Assembly (NCBI GenBank): GCA_040220455.1
Contig: JAVJUS010000047.1
Location: forward strand, 1 to 54,126
Direction of reading: 5' to 3'
DNA: 54,126 nt
Source of the DNA: JAVJUS01 sp040220455
Lineage (GTDB): Bacteria; Pseudomonadota; Alphaproteobacteria; DSM-16000; Inquilinaceae
Positions 8,029 through 19,003 of the stretch are shown here, in pieces. Position 1 is the stretch's first letter, and each line of letters begins with the position of its first letter. The position numbers and the translations under genes were made by a program. Below the pieces are notes generated by a model, which saw only the letters and a list, made by a program, of their open reading frames with translations, searched no databases and was not told the origin of the DNA.

Positions 8029-10785
8029 CTACCCGGTCCCGTTCAACCCCTTCAACCGGTAAACGAGGTCCAGGGCTTCGCGCGGGGTCAGGGAATCCGG
8101 GTCGATGGCGGCCAGGGCCTCGTCGACGGGGGAGGGGCCGGGGGCCGGAGCGCCGGAGGCGGGGGCGCCGGCGCCGCCGCTTTTTGGTCGCGCGGCGGCG
8201 GAGAACAGGGGCAGGTCGTCGGCCAGCGTCGTCAGCTTGCGGCCTTCCTCGCCCGTCTCCAGGGCCTCCAGCACCTCCTGCGCCCGGGCGACGACAGCCG
8301 CGGGCAGGCCGGCGAGCTTGCCCACATGGACGCCATAGGACCGGTCCGCGGTGCCCTCGGCAACCTCGTGCAGGAAGACGATGTCGCCCTGCCACTCCTT
8401 GACCCGCATCGAGCGGCAGGCGAGAGCGTCGAGACGCGACGCCAGGGCCGTCAACTCGTGGTAGTGGGTGGCGAAGAGCGCCCGGCAGCGGTTGACGTCA
8501 TGCAGGTGCTCGACCGTCGCCCAGGCGATCGACAGCCCGTCGAAGGTCGCCGTGCCGCGCCCGATCTCGTCCAGGATGACGAGCGATCGCGGGCTCGCCC
8601 GATGGAGGATGGCCGCGGTCTCCACCATCTCGACCATGAAGGTCGAGCGGCCCCGGGCCAGGTCGTCGGCGGCCCCGACCCGGCTGAACAGCCGGTCGAC
8701 GACGCCCAGATGCGCGCGGCCCGCCGGCACCGGCAGGCCGGCCTGGGCGATCAGCGCGATCAGCGCGTTCTGGCGCAGGAAGGTGGACTTGCCGGCCATA
8801 TTCGGGCCGGTCACCAGCCACAGCCGCCGGTCGCCGGAGAGATCGGCGTCGTTGGCCACGAAGGGCGGTCCGCCCTCGGCCGACAGCGCGGCCTCGACAA
8901 CCGGGTGGCGCCCGGCCTCGATCGTGAAGGCGGTCGAGTCGTCGACCACCGGCCGCGACCAGTCGCGTTCAGCCGCCAGGCTCGCCGAGGCCGCGGCGAC
9001 ATCGAGGACGGCGAGCGCCCGCGCCGCCCGGCCGACGGCGTCGGCCCGGCCGCTCACCTCGCCGACCAGGTCGTCGAACAGCTCGAGCTCCAGGGCCAGC
9101 GACTTGTCCGCCGCCTCGGCGATCGACCGCTCCAGGTCGCCGAGCTCGGTCGTGGTGAAGCGCACGGCGTTGGCCATGGTCTGGCGGTGGACGAAGGTCT
9201 CGCCGTGCGGCGGGCCGGTCAGCTTGTCGGCATGGCCGGGTCCGACCTCGACGAAATAGCCCAGCACGTTGTTGTGCCGGATCTTCAGGCTCTGGATTCC
9301 GGTCTCCTGGGCATAACGCGCCTGCAGCCCGGCGATCAGCCGGCGCGATTCGTCGCGCAGGGTCCGGAGCTCGTCGAGCCGCGGCGCGTATTCCGGCGCG
9401 ATGAAGCCGCCGTCGCGGGCGAGCGCGCCGGGCTCGGCGACCAGCGCCCGGGTCAGCCGGTCGACCAGCACGCCGTGCTCGCCCAGATCGGCCGCCGCGC
9501 CCGCGATCTCCGCCGGCGGCTCGGCCAGGCGCGGCTCGACCAGGCGGGCCTTGATCGCCGCCGCGCGCGCCAGGCCGTCGCGGATGCGCGCCAGGTCCGC
9601 AGGCCCGCCCCGGCCGAGCGTCAGCCGGGCCAGCGCGCGCTCCAGGTCGGGCACGGCCTTCAGTTCGGCGCGGAGATCGGCGCGCAGCGCCTCCTCCTCG
9701 CCGAAGAAGCCGGCGGCGTCGAGCCGGCGGTCGATCGCGCCCGGCTCGGTCAACGGCGCGGTCAGCCGGGCGGCCAGCAATCGTGCGCCGGCGCCGGTCA
9801 CCGTGCGATCGAGGGTCGTCAGCAGGCTGCCCTTGCGCTCGCCCGAAAGGGTGCGCGTCAGCTCCAGATTGCGGCGGGTCGCGGCGTCGATCTCCATGAC
9901 CGCGCCCTCGGCCCGCCGGCGCGGCGGCTCCAGCCGGGGCATGCGGCCGGTCTGGGTCGCCTCGATATAGGCGAGCAGGGCCCCGGCGGCGCCGAGCTCG
10001 GCCCGCGTGAAGCTGCCGAAGGCCTCCAGCGTGGCGACGCCGTAGAGCGCCTCCAGCCGCCGCTCCGCGGCCGTGCTGTCGAAGCGCGAATCGGCCTGGA
10101 CCGCCAGCCGGTCGCGCCAATCGGCGAGCAGGTCCCACAGTTCGGGGCGCTGGACCAGGCGCTCGGGCACCAGGATCTCCCCGGGATCGAGCCGGGCCAG
10201 CGCGGCGGCCAGCCCCTCGACCGCCACCGATTCGACCATGACCTCGCCGGTGGTGATGTCGACGGCGGCGAAGCCCGCCCGGTCCGGCGCGGCGCCGGTG
10301 ATCGCCAGGGCAACCAGGAAGTTGTTCGACCGCGCCTCGAGCAGCGTCTCCTCGGTGACCGTGCCGGGGGTGACGACGCGCACCACCTCGCGCCGGACCA
10401 GGGTCTTGCCGGTCCGCTTCTTCGCCTCGGCCGGCGTCTCGGTCTGGTCGCAGATCGCGACGCGGTGACCCTGGCGGATCAGCCGGGCGAGGTAGCTCTC
10501 GTGGGAATGGGCGGGCACGCCGGCCATCGGAATCGCCTCGCCGGCGTGCTGGCCTCGGCGGGTCAGGGTGATGTCGAGCGCCTCGGCCGCCACCACCGCG
10601 TCGTCGAAGAACAGCTCGAAGAAATCCCCCATCCGGAAGAACACCAGGCAATCCGGATGGGCCCGTTTGGCCTCCAGGTACTGCGCCATCATCGGCGAGG
10701 CCGCGGCCGCCGCCTCCGCATCGGGGGACGGAGCGGGCGTGGGCGGCGTGGCCGGCGTGTCGGTGTGCTGCGGCGAGTCGGGCAC
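8029..10785 (-). CDS. mutS: DNA mismatch repair protein MutS
   Basis: MutS recognises mispaired bases and starts methyl- or nick-directed repair with MutL. The mismatch-reading Phe-x-Glu motif is present in RMGDFFELFF near the N-terminus. The ATPase domain carries Walker A GPNMAGKSTFLRQ, Walker B ILDEIGRGTATFDGLS and the downstream ATHYHEL. The C-terminus ends with a Pro/Ala-rich linker and a short helical segment. The start is uncertain: conserved sequence begins at MMAQYLEAKRAHPD, preceded by about 30 residues of Pro/Ala-rich sequence from the GTG at 10785. A GTG at 10905 would add 40 more Arg/Pro-rich residues. Neither has a clear ribosome site. Confidence 0.95.
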   Translation of the reverse strand: MPDSPQHTDTPATPPTPAPSPDAEAAAAASPMMAQYLEAKRAHPDCLVFFRMGDFFELFFDDAVVAAEALDITLTRRGQHAGEAIPMAGVPAHSHESYLARLIRQGHRVAICDQTETPAEAKKRTGKTLVRREVVRVVTPGTVTEETLLEARSNNFLVALAITGAAPDRAGFAAVDITTGEVMVESVAVEGLAAALARLDPGEILVPERLVQRPELWDLLADWRDRLAVQADSRFDSTAAERRLEALYGVATLEAFGSFTRAELGAAGALLAYIEATQTGRMPRLEPPRRRAEGAVMEIDAATRRNLELTRTLSGERKGSLLTTLDRTVTGAGARLLAARLTAPLTEPGAIDRRLDAAGFFGEEEALRADLRAELKAVPDLERALARLTLGRGGPADLARIRDGLARAAAIKARLVEPRLAEPPAEIAGAAADLGEHGVLVDRLTRALVAEPGALARDGGFIAPEYAPRLDELRTLRDESRRLIAGLQARYAQETGIQSLKIRHNNVLGYFVEVGPGHADKLTGPPHGETFVHRQTMANAVRFTTTELGDLERSIAEAADKSLALELELFDDLVGEVSGRADAVGRAARALAVLDVAAASASLAAERDWSRPVVDDSTAFTIEAGRHPVVEAALSAEGGPPFVANDADLSGDRRLWLVTGPNMAGKSTFLRQNALIALIAQAGLPVPAGRAHLGVVDRLFSRVGAADDLARGRSTFMVEMVETAAILHRASPRSLVILDEIGRGTATFDGLSIAWATVEHLHDVNRCRALFATHYHELTALASRLDALACRSMRVKEWQGDIVFLHEVAEGTADRSYGVHVGKLAGLPAAVVARAQEVLEALETGEEGRKLTTLADDLPLFSAAARPKSGGAGAPASGAPAPGPSPVDEALAAIDPDSLTPREALDLVYRLKGLNGTG

Positions 10786-10923
10786 GGGATCGAACCGGAA
10801 CGAGGGCGGGCGGGCCGGGCGGGACGCCGACCGTATCACGGGCCGGTCCGACGGTTGAGCCGTCTCGTCGGTGTCCCGGCGCCGGCCGCCCGCCAGCCGC
10901 CGCACCCCGGTCCGGATCCGCCG

Positions 10924-13089
10924 TCAGGCCGCGCGGACGCGCTCCAGGAAGGCCGCGACCTCGCGGCTCAGCGTCTCGGCATCGCGGCCCAGGGAGTCCG
11001 AGGCCTCGACGACCGCGTCGGAGGCGTTGCGTGCCCGTTCGGCGCCGTCGCGGACATCCTCGATGCTGTCGGAGACCGACTGCGTGCCGGTCGCCGCGTC
11101 CTGGACGTTGCGCGAGATTTCGCCGGTCGCGGTCGTCTGCTCCTCGACCGCCGACGCGATCGCGGTCGAGGCCTCGCCGATCCGCTCGATGATCGACCGG
11201 ATCTCCGCGATCGCGTCGGCGGTCCGGCCGGTCGCGGCCTGCATCTCCTGGATCTGGTCGCCGATCTCGCCGGTTGCCCGGGCGGTCTGGTTGGCCAGGC
11301 TCTTGACCTCCTGCGCCACGACCGCGAAGCCCTTGCCGGCTTCCCCGGCGCGCGCCGCCTCGATCGTCGCGTTGAGGGCCAGCAGGTTGGTCTGCTCGGC
11401 GATCTGGGTGATCAACCCGACGACCTCGCCCACCTTCTCGGCGGAACCGCGCAGCCCGGCGACCAGGGAGTCGGTGTCCCGGGCCTTTTCCACCGCCTCG
11501 TGGGCGATGCCGCCCGACTGTTCGACCTGTCCGGCGATTTCCCGAATCGAGGCGGAGAGCTCCTCGGCCGCCGAAGCGACGGTCTGGACATTGCCGGTCG
11601 CCTGCTCGGCCGAGGCGGCGACGCTGGTGCTGGTCTCGCTGGTGCGCTCGGCGACGCCGGCCATGTCGCCCGCCTGACGGCGCAGGGTCTCCGCCCCGCC
11701 GCCGACGCTCTTCACGACGGCGCCGACGGTCTCCTCGAAACGGTCGGCCAGCGCCGCCATGGCCCGGCGTTTCTCGGCCACGGCCTCTTCCTCCTTCGCC
11801 GCGTTCTCGGCGCGCAGGCGCTCGGCCTCGCGGGCATTGTCGCGGAAGATTGCGAGCGCGCCGGCCATCGCCCCGATCTCGTCCGCGCGCTCCCGGGCCG
11901 GGACGTCGACCGCCAGGTCGCCGTCGGCCAGACCGCGCATGGCGTCCGTCATGCGCCCCAGCGGCGTGGCGATGGACCGGGCGAAGAGCACGCCGACGAG
12001 ACCGGCGGCGAGGGCGGTCGCCAGCAGGATCAGGCCCATCCGGTCGCGCAGCGCGGCGACGCCGGCCAGGGCCTCGGCCCTCGTCTCCGTCGCCACGATG
12101 GCGAACCGGGCTTCCATGAAGTCGAGGGGAGCATGGGCGAGCAGGGAGGGCCGGCCGACCACGTCGGCGCCGTTCGTCACGCCCGACTCCCCGGCGACGG
12201 CGGCGTCGACCGCCGGGGAGTCGTAGGTGCGGGCGAGTACCGTCGACTCGTCCACCAGACGCGTGTCGCTGCGCAGCAGGCCGTCCTCGCCGACGAGTAC
12301 CGTCTCCCCGGTCTCGCCCAGCCCGGCGCTCTGCGCCATGACGGCGTTCATGCGGGTGATGGGCATCTGAAAGGCGACGACGCCGCCGCCGTCCGCGATC
12401 GGGGCGGCGATGAAGCCGGCCGGCGCGCCGTCGCTGGGCGCGTAGGGCGCGAAATCGACGAAGACGGGCCCCCCGGCTTCCAGCGCCCCGCGAAACGCGG
12501 CGCCCAGCCCGCTGTCCGACCAGCGGCCGCCGGACAGGTCGGTGGCGAAGTCGGCCTCCTTGGCGACGGAGTAGACCAGCCTGCCGTCGGGGGCGACGAG
12601 GAAGACGTCGTAGTAGCCGCGCTCCTCCTCAAGCGCCCGGAAAAACGGATGGAAGCGCGCATGGGCCGCGCTGTAGGCCGAGCCGTCGCCGGCGTCGGCG
12701 AGGCGCTCGCGCTCGCTCGCCGGATGGGGATTGGAACCGACATAGAGGTCGCGCGCCCGCGCCGCGGGATCGCCGCCCAGCGCCGCCCATCCGGCGGCGA
12801 GCGCCGCGATGGCTTCGGCCACGACCGGGTTGGCGGCCTGGACCATGAGATCGGCGCGCACCGAGTCCAGATAGGTCGACAGCGCCGTCACCCGATCCTC
12901 CGCGACCGCCGCGAGCTTGTTCTCGATTTCGTGGCGCAGGGCGTCGCGCGCGCCGACGAAGGCGAGGCCGGAGACCGCGGCGACCGCCAGCACGGCCAGG
13001 CCGACCATGGCGAGCGGCAGCTTGCGCCGGATCGCCAGGCCGCCGGCGCTGCCGGCCAGGCGGGGGAGGCGAAGGTCGGAACCGGACAT
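10924..13089 (-). CDS. Methyl-accepting chemotaxis protein
   Basis: This is a chemoreceptor of 721 residues. It has a membrane helix at about residues 24-45, a large periplasmic sensor of the Cache type (about 46-345, with YYDVFLVAPDGRLVYSVAKE), a second helix near 350-372 and a HAMP segment (SIATPLGRMTDAMRGLADGD). The cytoplasmic signalling hairpin has its conserved tip in QIAEQTNLLALNATIEAARA followed by GEAGKGFAVVAQEV, which contacts CheA/CheW. No CheR-binding pentapeptide is seen at the C-terminus (ERVRAA). The ATG at 13089 has an excellent ribosome site (AAGGAGG, six-base spacing). It stands alone; no chemotaxis operon is present here, and the ligand is unknown. Confidence 0.94.
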   Translation of the reverse strand: MSGSDLRLPRLAGSAGGLAIRRKLPLAMVGLAVLAVAAVSGLAFVGARDALRHEIENKLAAVAEDRVTALSTYLDSVRADLMVQAANPVVAEAIAALAAGWAALGGDPAARARDLYVGSNPHPASERERLADAGDGSAYSAAHARFHPFFRALEEERGYYDVFLVAPDGRLVYSVAKEADFATDLSGGRWSDSGLGAAFRGALEAGGPVFVDFAPYAPSDGAPAGFIAAPIADGGGVVAFQMPITRMNAVMAQSAGLGETGETVLVGEDGLLRSDTRLVDESTVLARTYDSPAVDAAVAGESGVTNGADVVGRPSLLAHAPLDFMEARFAIVATETRAEALAGVAALRDRMGLILLATALAAGLVGVLFARSIATPLGRMTDAMRGLADGDLAVDVPARERADEIGAMAGALAIFRDNAREAERLRAENAAKEEEAVAEKRRAMAALADRFEETVGAVVKSVGGGAETLRRQAGDMAGVAERTSETSTSVAASAEQATGNVQTVASAAEELSASIREIAGQVEQSGGIAHEAVEKARDTDSLVAGLRGSAEKVGEVVGLITQIAEQTNLLALNATIEAARAGEAGKGFAVVAQEVKSLANQTARATGEIGDQIQEMQAATGRTADAIAEIRSIIERIGEASTAIASAVEEQTTATGEISRNVQDAATGTQSVSDSIEDVRDGAERARNASDAVVEASDSLGRDAETLSREVAAFLERVRAA

Positions 13090-13440
13090 GGCGAACCTCC
13101 TTCTCGGCGATGGCCGGCGGGATCTCGCCCTCTGCCCTGCGTCCGGCCGCGGGCTTGCCGCCGTATCTCTCTGTAATTGTTCGACCTCGGTGATGGGACA
13201 CGGAATGGTCTTTCGAAAATGCTAATAAAATGCCGCTCATCACCGCCCGGCCACGTTCGGACGCCGGCCGGCCCTGGAACGATACCCGCGCGATCAGGCG
13301 CGGACGGGCTTGACGCCGCCCGCCGGCATCGGCCCAACTGACCCCTGGAGGCGTGGTCCGGCGGACCGCGCGGCCCCGGCCGGATCGACCCCGCCGACGG
13401 GGTGGCGTGAAGGGGGTCGGCCAGGGGATCGGAACCGCAC
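13090..13440. other. Divergent intergenic region between chemoreceptor and maeB
   Basis: This 351-base gap holds the two divergent promoters. An A/T-richer stretch around 13160-13240 is the likely chemoreceptor promoter region, but no sigma-factor motif is clear. The half next to maeB is very GC-rich. No gene or repeat was recognised. Confidence 0.4.
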
Positions 13441-15708
<2,268 letters not shown>

Positions 15709-15839
15709 AGCCGAGCCGGCGCGCCTCCACCGGACGGCCGGGGTGACGGACGGCGTCGCAGGACGGTAACTTGTCCCGGACGGATCGAGTCCGTACATGC
15801 CGTCCACGTCGTGCCGCGGTCGCCCCCGCCGCGTCGTCC

Positions 15840-15946
15840 CTAGAGCATCCTGCGCCCCATGGGGCGCAGATAAGATGCTCTAGATTGTTGAAAATAGGGC
15901 AATCTTTTCCGAACTGATGAGTCCATCAGATCGGAAATCGCCCTAG
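15840..15946. repeat. Two adjacent palindromes between maeB and phoR
   Basis: The first palindrome (15840-15883) has outer arms CTAGAGCATC and GATGCTCTAG around an inner TGCGCCCC/GGGGCGCA hairpin. The second (15895-15946) starts TAGGGC and ends GCCCTA, with imperfect inner arms around GATGAGTCCATC. Both begin or end in CTAG. The form is that of dispersed palindromic intergenic repeats common in alphaproteobacteria. It could also act as a terminator for maeB. Confidence 0.75.
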
Positions 15947-15989
15947 CCGCGCCGGCGACCCGCGCCGGAGACGGGAGCCCGCCCGCGCC

Positions 15990-17480
15990 GTGAGTCCGAT
16001 CGGCCGTCAGATCGCCTTGACCTCGCTGTTCGCCGCCGTGCCGGTCGCGGTGCTCGTGGCGTTCGCCATGACCACGGGCCTCGGGGCCGGGGTGGCCGCG
16101 CTGGGCGGGCTGGCGGTCGTCGTGGCGACGGCGCTGCTGGCGCACCGGGTCGACCGGGACCTGTCGGCGCTGATCGGCTTCCTCGACCGGATCGAGGGCG
16201 ACCCGACCGCCCCCGCCGCGCCGCCGCGCCCGATCACCGGCATCGGGCTCGCGCTGGCGGGCCGGCTGGTGCGCCTGCATCGCGCCCTGCGCAGCCGGGA
16301 GCAGCGCCTCGCCCGACGGGTCGACGCGGCGGAATCGATCCTGGAGGCGCTGGTCGACCCGGTCGTGATCCTCGACTCCCGGCGCACCATCCGCCGGGCC
16401 AACGCCGCGGCGCTGGAGCTGCTGGGCGACAAGGCCGTCGGCCGGGACCTGGCCGAACGGATGCGCCATCCCGACGTGCTGGCCGCCGTCGACGCGGTGA
16501 TCGCGGGCCAGGGCCCGCGCACCCTCGACTTCACCGAGCCGGTGCCGGTCGAGCGCGTCTTCGAGATCCGGATCAAGCCGTTCCCCGCCGGCGGAGAGGG
16601 CCAGCACGGCCCGGACCCGGGCGCCGGCCGGCCCGCGGCGCCGCCGGGCGAGAGCCGGCGGGTGCTGGTCACGTTGCACGACATCACGACGATCAAGCGC
16701 TCGGAACAGATGCGCGCGGATTTCGTCGCCAATGCCAGCCACGAGCTGCGCACGCCGCTGTCGACCCTGATCGGCTTCATCGAGACCCTGCGCGGCCCGG
16801 CTCGCGACGACGGCGAGGCGCGCGAGCGCTTCCTGTCGATCATGGACGAGCAGGCCGGCCGCATGTCCCGGCTGGTCAACGACCTGCTGTCCCTGTCGCG
16901 CATCGAGCTCGACGAGCACACGCCGCCGACCGGCCGTGTCGACCTGGCCGAGGTGATCCACGGTGTGATGGACACCCTGGACATGCGCGCGCGCGACCGG
17001 GACATGACGCTCAACCTGATCGCGCCGGACGACCCGCCGCGCGTGCCCGGCGACGCCGACCAGCTCGCCCAGGTCTTCCAGAACCTGATCCAGAACGCGA
17101 TCAGCTACGGCCGGCCGGAGAGCGAGGTGACGATCGAGCTGCGCCGCGTGACGGGCGCGCCCGACGGGCGCGGGGCCGGCGTGGCGGTCGCGGTGCGCGA
17201 CCGGGGCGAGGGCATCCCCAAGGCGCATATCCCGCGCCTGACCGAGCGCTTCTACCGCGTCGACCCGGCGCGGTCGCGCGAGATCGGCGGCACCGGGCTC
17301 GGCCTCGCCATCGTCAAGCACATCGTCAGCCGCCATCGCGGCCGCCTGGCGATCGAGAGCGAGCCCGGCCTCGGCAGCACCTTCACGGTCTTCCTGCCGG
17401 CCCCGAAAGCCGCGCCGCGCCGCGGGGCCGGGACGACCCCGGCCGCGGGCGAGCCCGGGCGGCCGGTCGGCACGGGGTAG
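15990..17480 (+). CDS. phoR: Phosphate-regulon sensor histidine kinase PhoR
   Basis: PhoR phosphorylates PhoB under phosphate limitation and is held inactive through the Pst complex and PhoU. The 496-residue product has two N-terminal membrane helices (about residues 10-50) and a PAS-like domain (about 112-230, with ILEALVDPVVILD). The phospho-acceptor His251 lies in FVANASHELRTPLSTLIGF. The ATPase domain has N-box QNLIQNAISYG, G1 VRDRGEGIP and G2 GGTGLGLAIVKH. The start is a GTG with a weak ribosome site. It heads the phosphate gene cluster, but its partner phoB is 8.7 kb downstream, beyond two pstS genes, pstCAB and phoU. Confidence 0.92.
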   Translation: MSPIGRQIALTSLFAAVPVAVLVAFAMTTGLGAGVAALGGLAVVVATALLAHRVDRDLSALIGFLDRIEGDPTAPAAPPRPITGIGLALAGRLVRLHRALRSREQRLARRVDAAESILEALVDPVVILDSRRTIRRANAAALELLGDKAVGRDLAERMRHPDVLAAVDAVIAGQGPRTLDFTEPVPVERVFEIRIKPFPAGGEGQHGPDPGAGRPAAPPGESRRVLVTLHDITTIKRSEQMRADFVANASHELRTPLSTLIGFIETLRGPARDDGEARERFLSIMDEQAGRMSRLVNDLLSLSRIELDEHTPPTGRVDLAEVIHGVMDTLDMRARDRDMTLNLIAPDDPPRVPGDADQLAQVFQNLIQNAISYGRPESEVTIELRRVTGAPDGRGAGVAVAVRDRGEGIPKAHIPRLTERFYRVDPARSREIGGTGLGLAIVKHIVSRHRGRLAIESEPGLGSTFTVFLPAPKAAPRRGAGTTPAAGEPGRPVGTG

Positions 17481-17658
17481 ATTTCCGAGGGAAGACGCTA
17501 TTTAAAATTGTCCGCTTCCTGGTGGAAAGGTTAGACTTCGATGCTTGCGCGAGCCTCGAAGAACGACCCTCTGTCGGGATCGGCACGACTCCGCCATCGC
17601 GCGTGACCGATCGCCGATCCGGACGGGTCGAACCGAACCGACAGGGAGCCCTCCGCCC

Positions 17659-18741
17659 ATGTCTTCCCCCCGTGATCGTCGATCCTCGTCACCGCGCACC
17701 CTCGGCCTCGCGGCCGCCGCGGTGCTCGCCCTGGCCGGCGCCGCCCCGGCCGGCCCGGCGGCGGCCCAGATCCGCGACGAGGTCCGCATCGTCGGCTCCT
17801 CGACCGTCTTTCCCTTCACCATCGCCGCGGCGGAGCGCTTCGGCATGACCTCCGAGCATCCCACGCCGATCGTCGAGTCCACCGGCTCGGGCGGCGGGAT
17901 CCGGCTGTTCTGCCAGGGCCTCGGCGCCGACACGCCGGACATCACCGGCGCCTCGCGCGCGATCACCGAGGCCGAGGTCGAAAGCTGCGCCGCCAACGGC
18001 GTCGCGGAGGTCGGCGAGCTCGTGATCGGCTATGACGGCATCGTCTTCGCCGGCGCCCGCGCCGCGCCGCGCCTGCCGCTCGATCCGCCGATCCTCTACC
18101 GGGCGCTCGCCGCCGAGCTTCCGGTCGACGGCGAGATCGTCGCCAACCCGAACGAGACCTGGGCCGATATCGACCCGGCGTTGCCCGACACGCCGATCCG
18201 CGTCATCGGCCCGCCGCCGACGTCGGGCACCCGCGACGTGGTCAAGGAGATGGTCATGGAGGTGGGCTGCGATGCCGACCCGGCCATGGCCGCGCTGGCC
18301 GAGTCCGAGCCGCAGCGTCACGAGGCCCTGTGCATGACGCTGCGCGACGACGGCGCCTGGATCGACGCGGGCGAGAACGACAACATGATCGTCCAGCGCC
18401 TGACGGCCGACGAGACGACGATCGGCGTCTTCGGCTTCTCCTATCTCGACGCCAATCGCGACCGGGTGGCGGGCAACCCGATCTCCGGCGTGGAGCCGAC
18501 CTACGAGACCATCGCCGACGGGCGCTATCCGCTGTCCCGGCCGCTGATGATGTACGTCAAGGAAGAGCATTTCGGTCTGATCCCGGGCCTTGGCGCCTTC
18601 CTGGAGAGCCATTTCGGCCCGCGTGCCATGGCGCCGGACGGCTATCTCGCCGATCTGGGGCTGATCCCCGTTTCCGAGGAGAAGAGGCGTGCCACGCTGG
18701 ACGCCGTCGCGGCGGGGGATCTGTCGGCGCCGGCCTTTTGA
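17659..18741 (+). CDS. pstS: Phosphate-binding protein PstS (copy 1)
   Basis: This is a periplasmic phosphate-binding protein of 360 residues for the PstCAB importer. It has a signal peptide (hydrophobic core LGLAAAAVLALAGA, likely cut after the Ala-rich stretch) and the phosphate-site loops VGSSTVFPF, STGSGGG and PPPTSGTRD. Four cysteines (LFCQG, ESCAANG, EVGCD, EALCM) sit at positions shared by all three PstS copies here and may form disulfides. The start at 17659 excludes an open upstream stretch without signal-peptide character; GGGAG lies about 10 bases before it. It follows phoR by about 180 bases and has no obvious PHO box. Confidence 0.9.
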   Translation: MSSPRDRRSSSPRTLGLAAAAVLALAGAAPAGPAAAQIRDEVRIVGSSTVFPFTIAAAERFGMTSEHPTPIVESTGSGGGIRLFCQGLGADTPDITGASRAITEAEVESCAANGVAEVGELVIGYDGIVFAGARAAPRLPLDPPILYRALAAELPVDGEIVANPNETWADIDPALPDTPIRVIGPPPTSGTRDVVKEMVMEVGCDADPAMAALAESEPQRHEALCMTLRDDGAWIDAGENDNMIVQRLTADETTIGVFGFSYLDANRDRVAGNPISGVEPTYETIADGRYPLSRPLMMYVKEEHFGLIPGLGAFLESHFGPRAMAPDGYLADLGLIPVSEEKRRATLDAVAAGDLSAPAF

Positions 18742-18742
18742 A

Positions 18743-18771
18743 CCGGCCGCTCCGCGGGGAGCGTCGGCCGG
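18743..18771 (+). terminator. GC-rich hairpin after pstS1
   Basis: Arms CCGGCCGCTCC and GGAGCGTCGGCCGG, with a two-base bulge, form a stable hairpin directly after the pstS1 stop. No T-run follows, so it may be an mRNA-stabilising or attenuating structure and not a classic terminator. Confidence 0.45.
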
Positions 18772-18778
18772 CCGCGCA

Positions 18779-18811
18779 TGTCATCAAAGCGTAACGGGAT
18801 TGTAGTAAATG
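18779..18811 (+). promoter_or_regulatory. Candidate PHO box upstream of pstS2
   Basis: Three 11-base units in direct repeat (TGTCATCAAAG, CGTAACGGGAT, TGTAGTAAATG) match the pattern of PhoB sites: seven conserved bases resembling TGTCATN or NGTAACN plus four variable, A/T-leaning bases. It lies about 190 bases before pstS2, the first gene of the pstSCAB-phoUB run. Confidence 0.6.
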
Positions 18812-19003
18812 CGTTGCCGGTACGGCTGTAGTTTCCGCGCGTCCTCGGGCCTGGGGCAAGGCCCGGGGGACGCGCGGACAGGCCGCATCGCCATGATCGA
18901 CGGGGTCCACGATCCGTCCGACCCGGGGCCGACTCCCTCGGCCCCGGCGCCTTGGATGCAGGCGCGCGCGTGACAGTCCACCCCGACGGAGGCAGTCGAT
19001 ATC

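Noticed and set aside
8326..13176. A 1616-codon open frame on the plus strand
   Set aside because: It runs antisense to mutS and the chemoreceptor, is Arg/Gly/Asp-rich without any domain, and is explained by high GC in the third codon position of the real genes.
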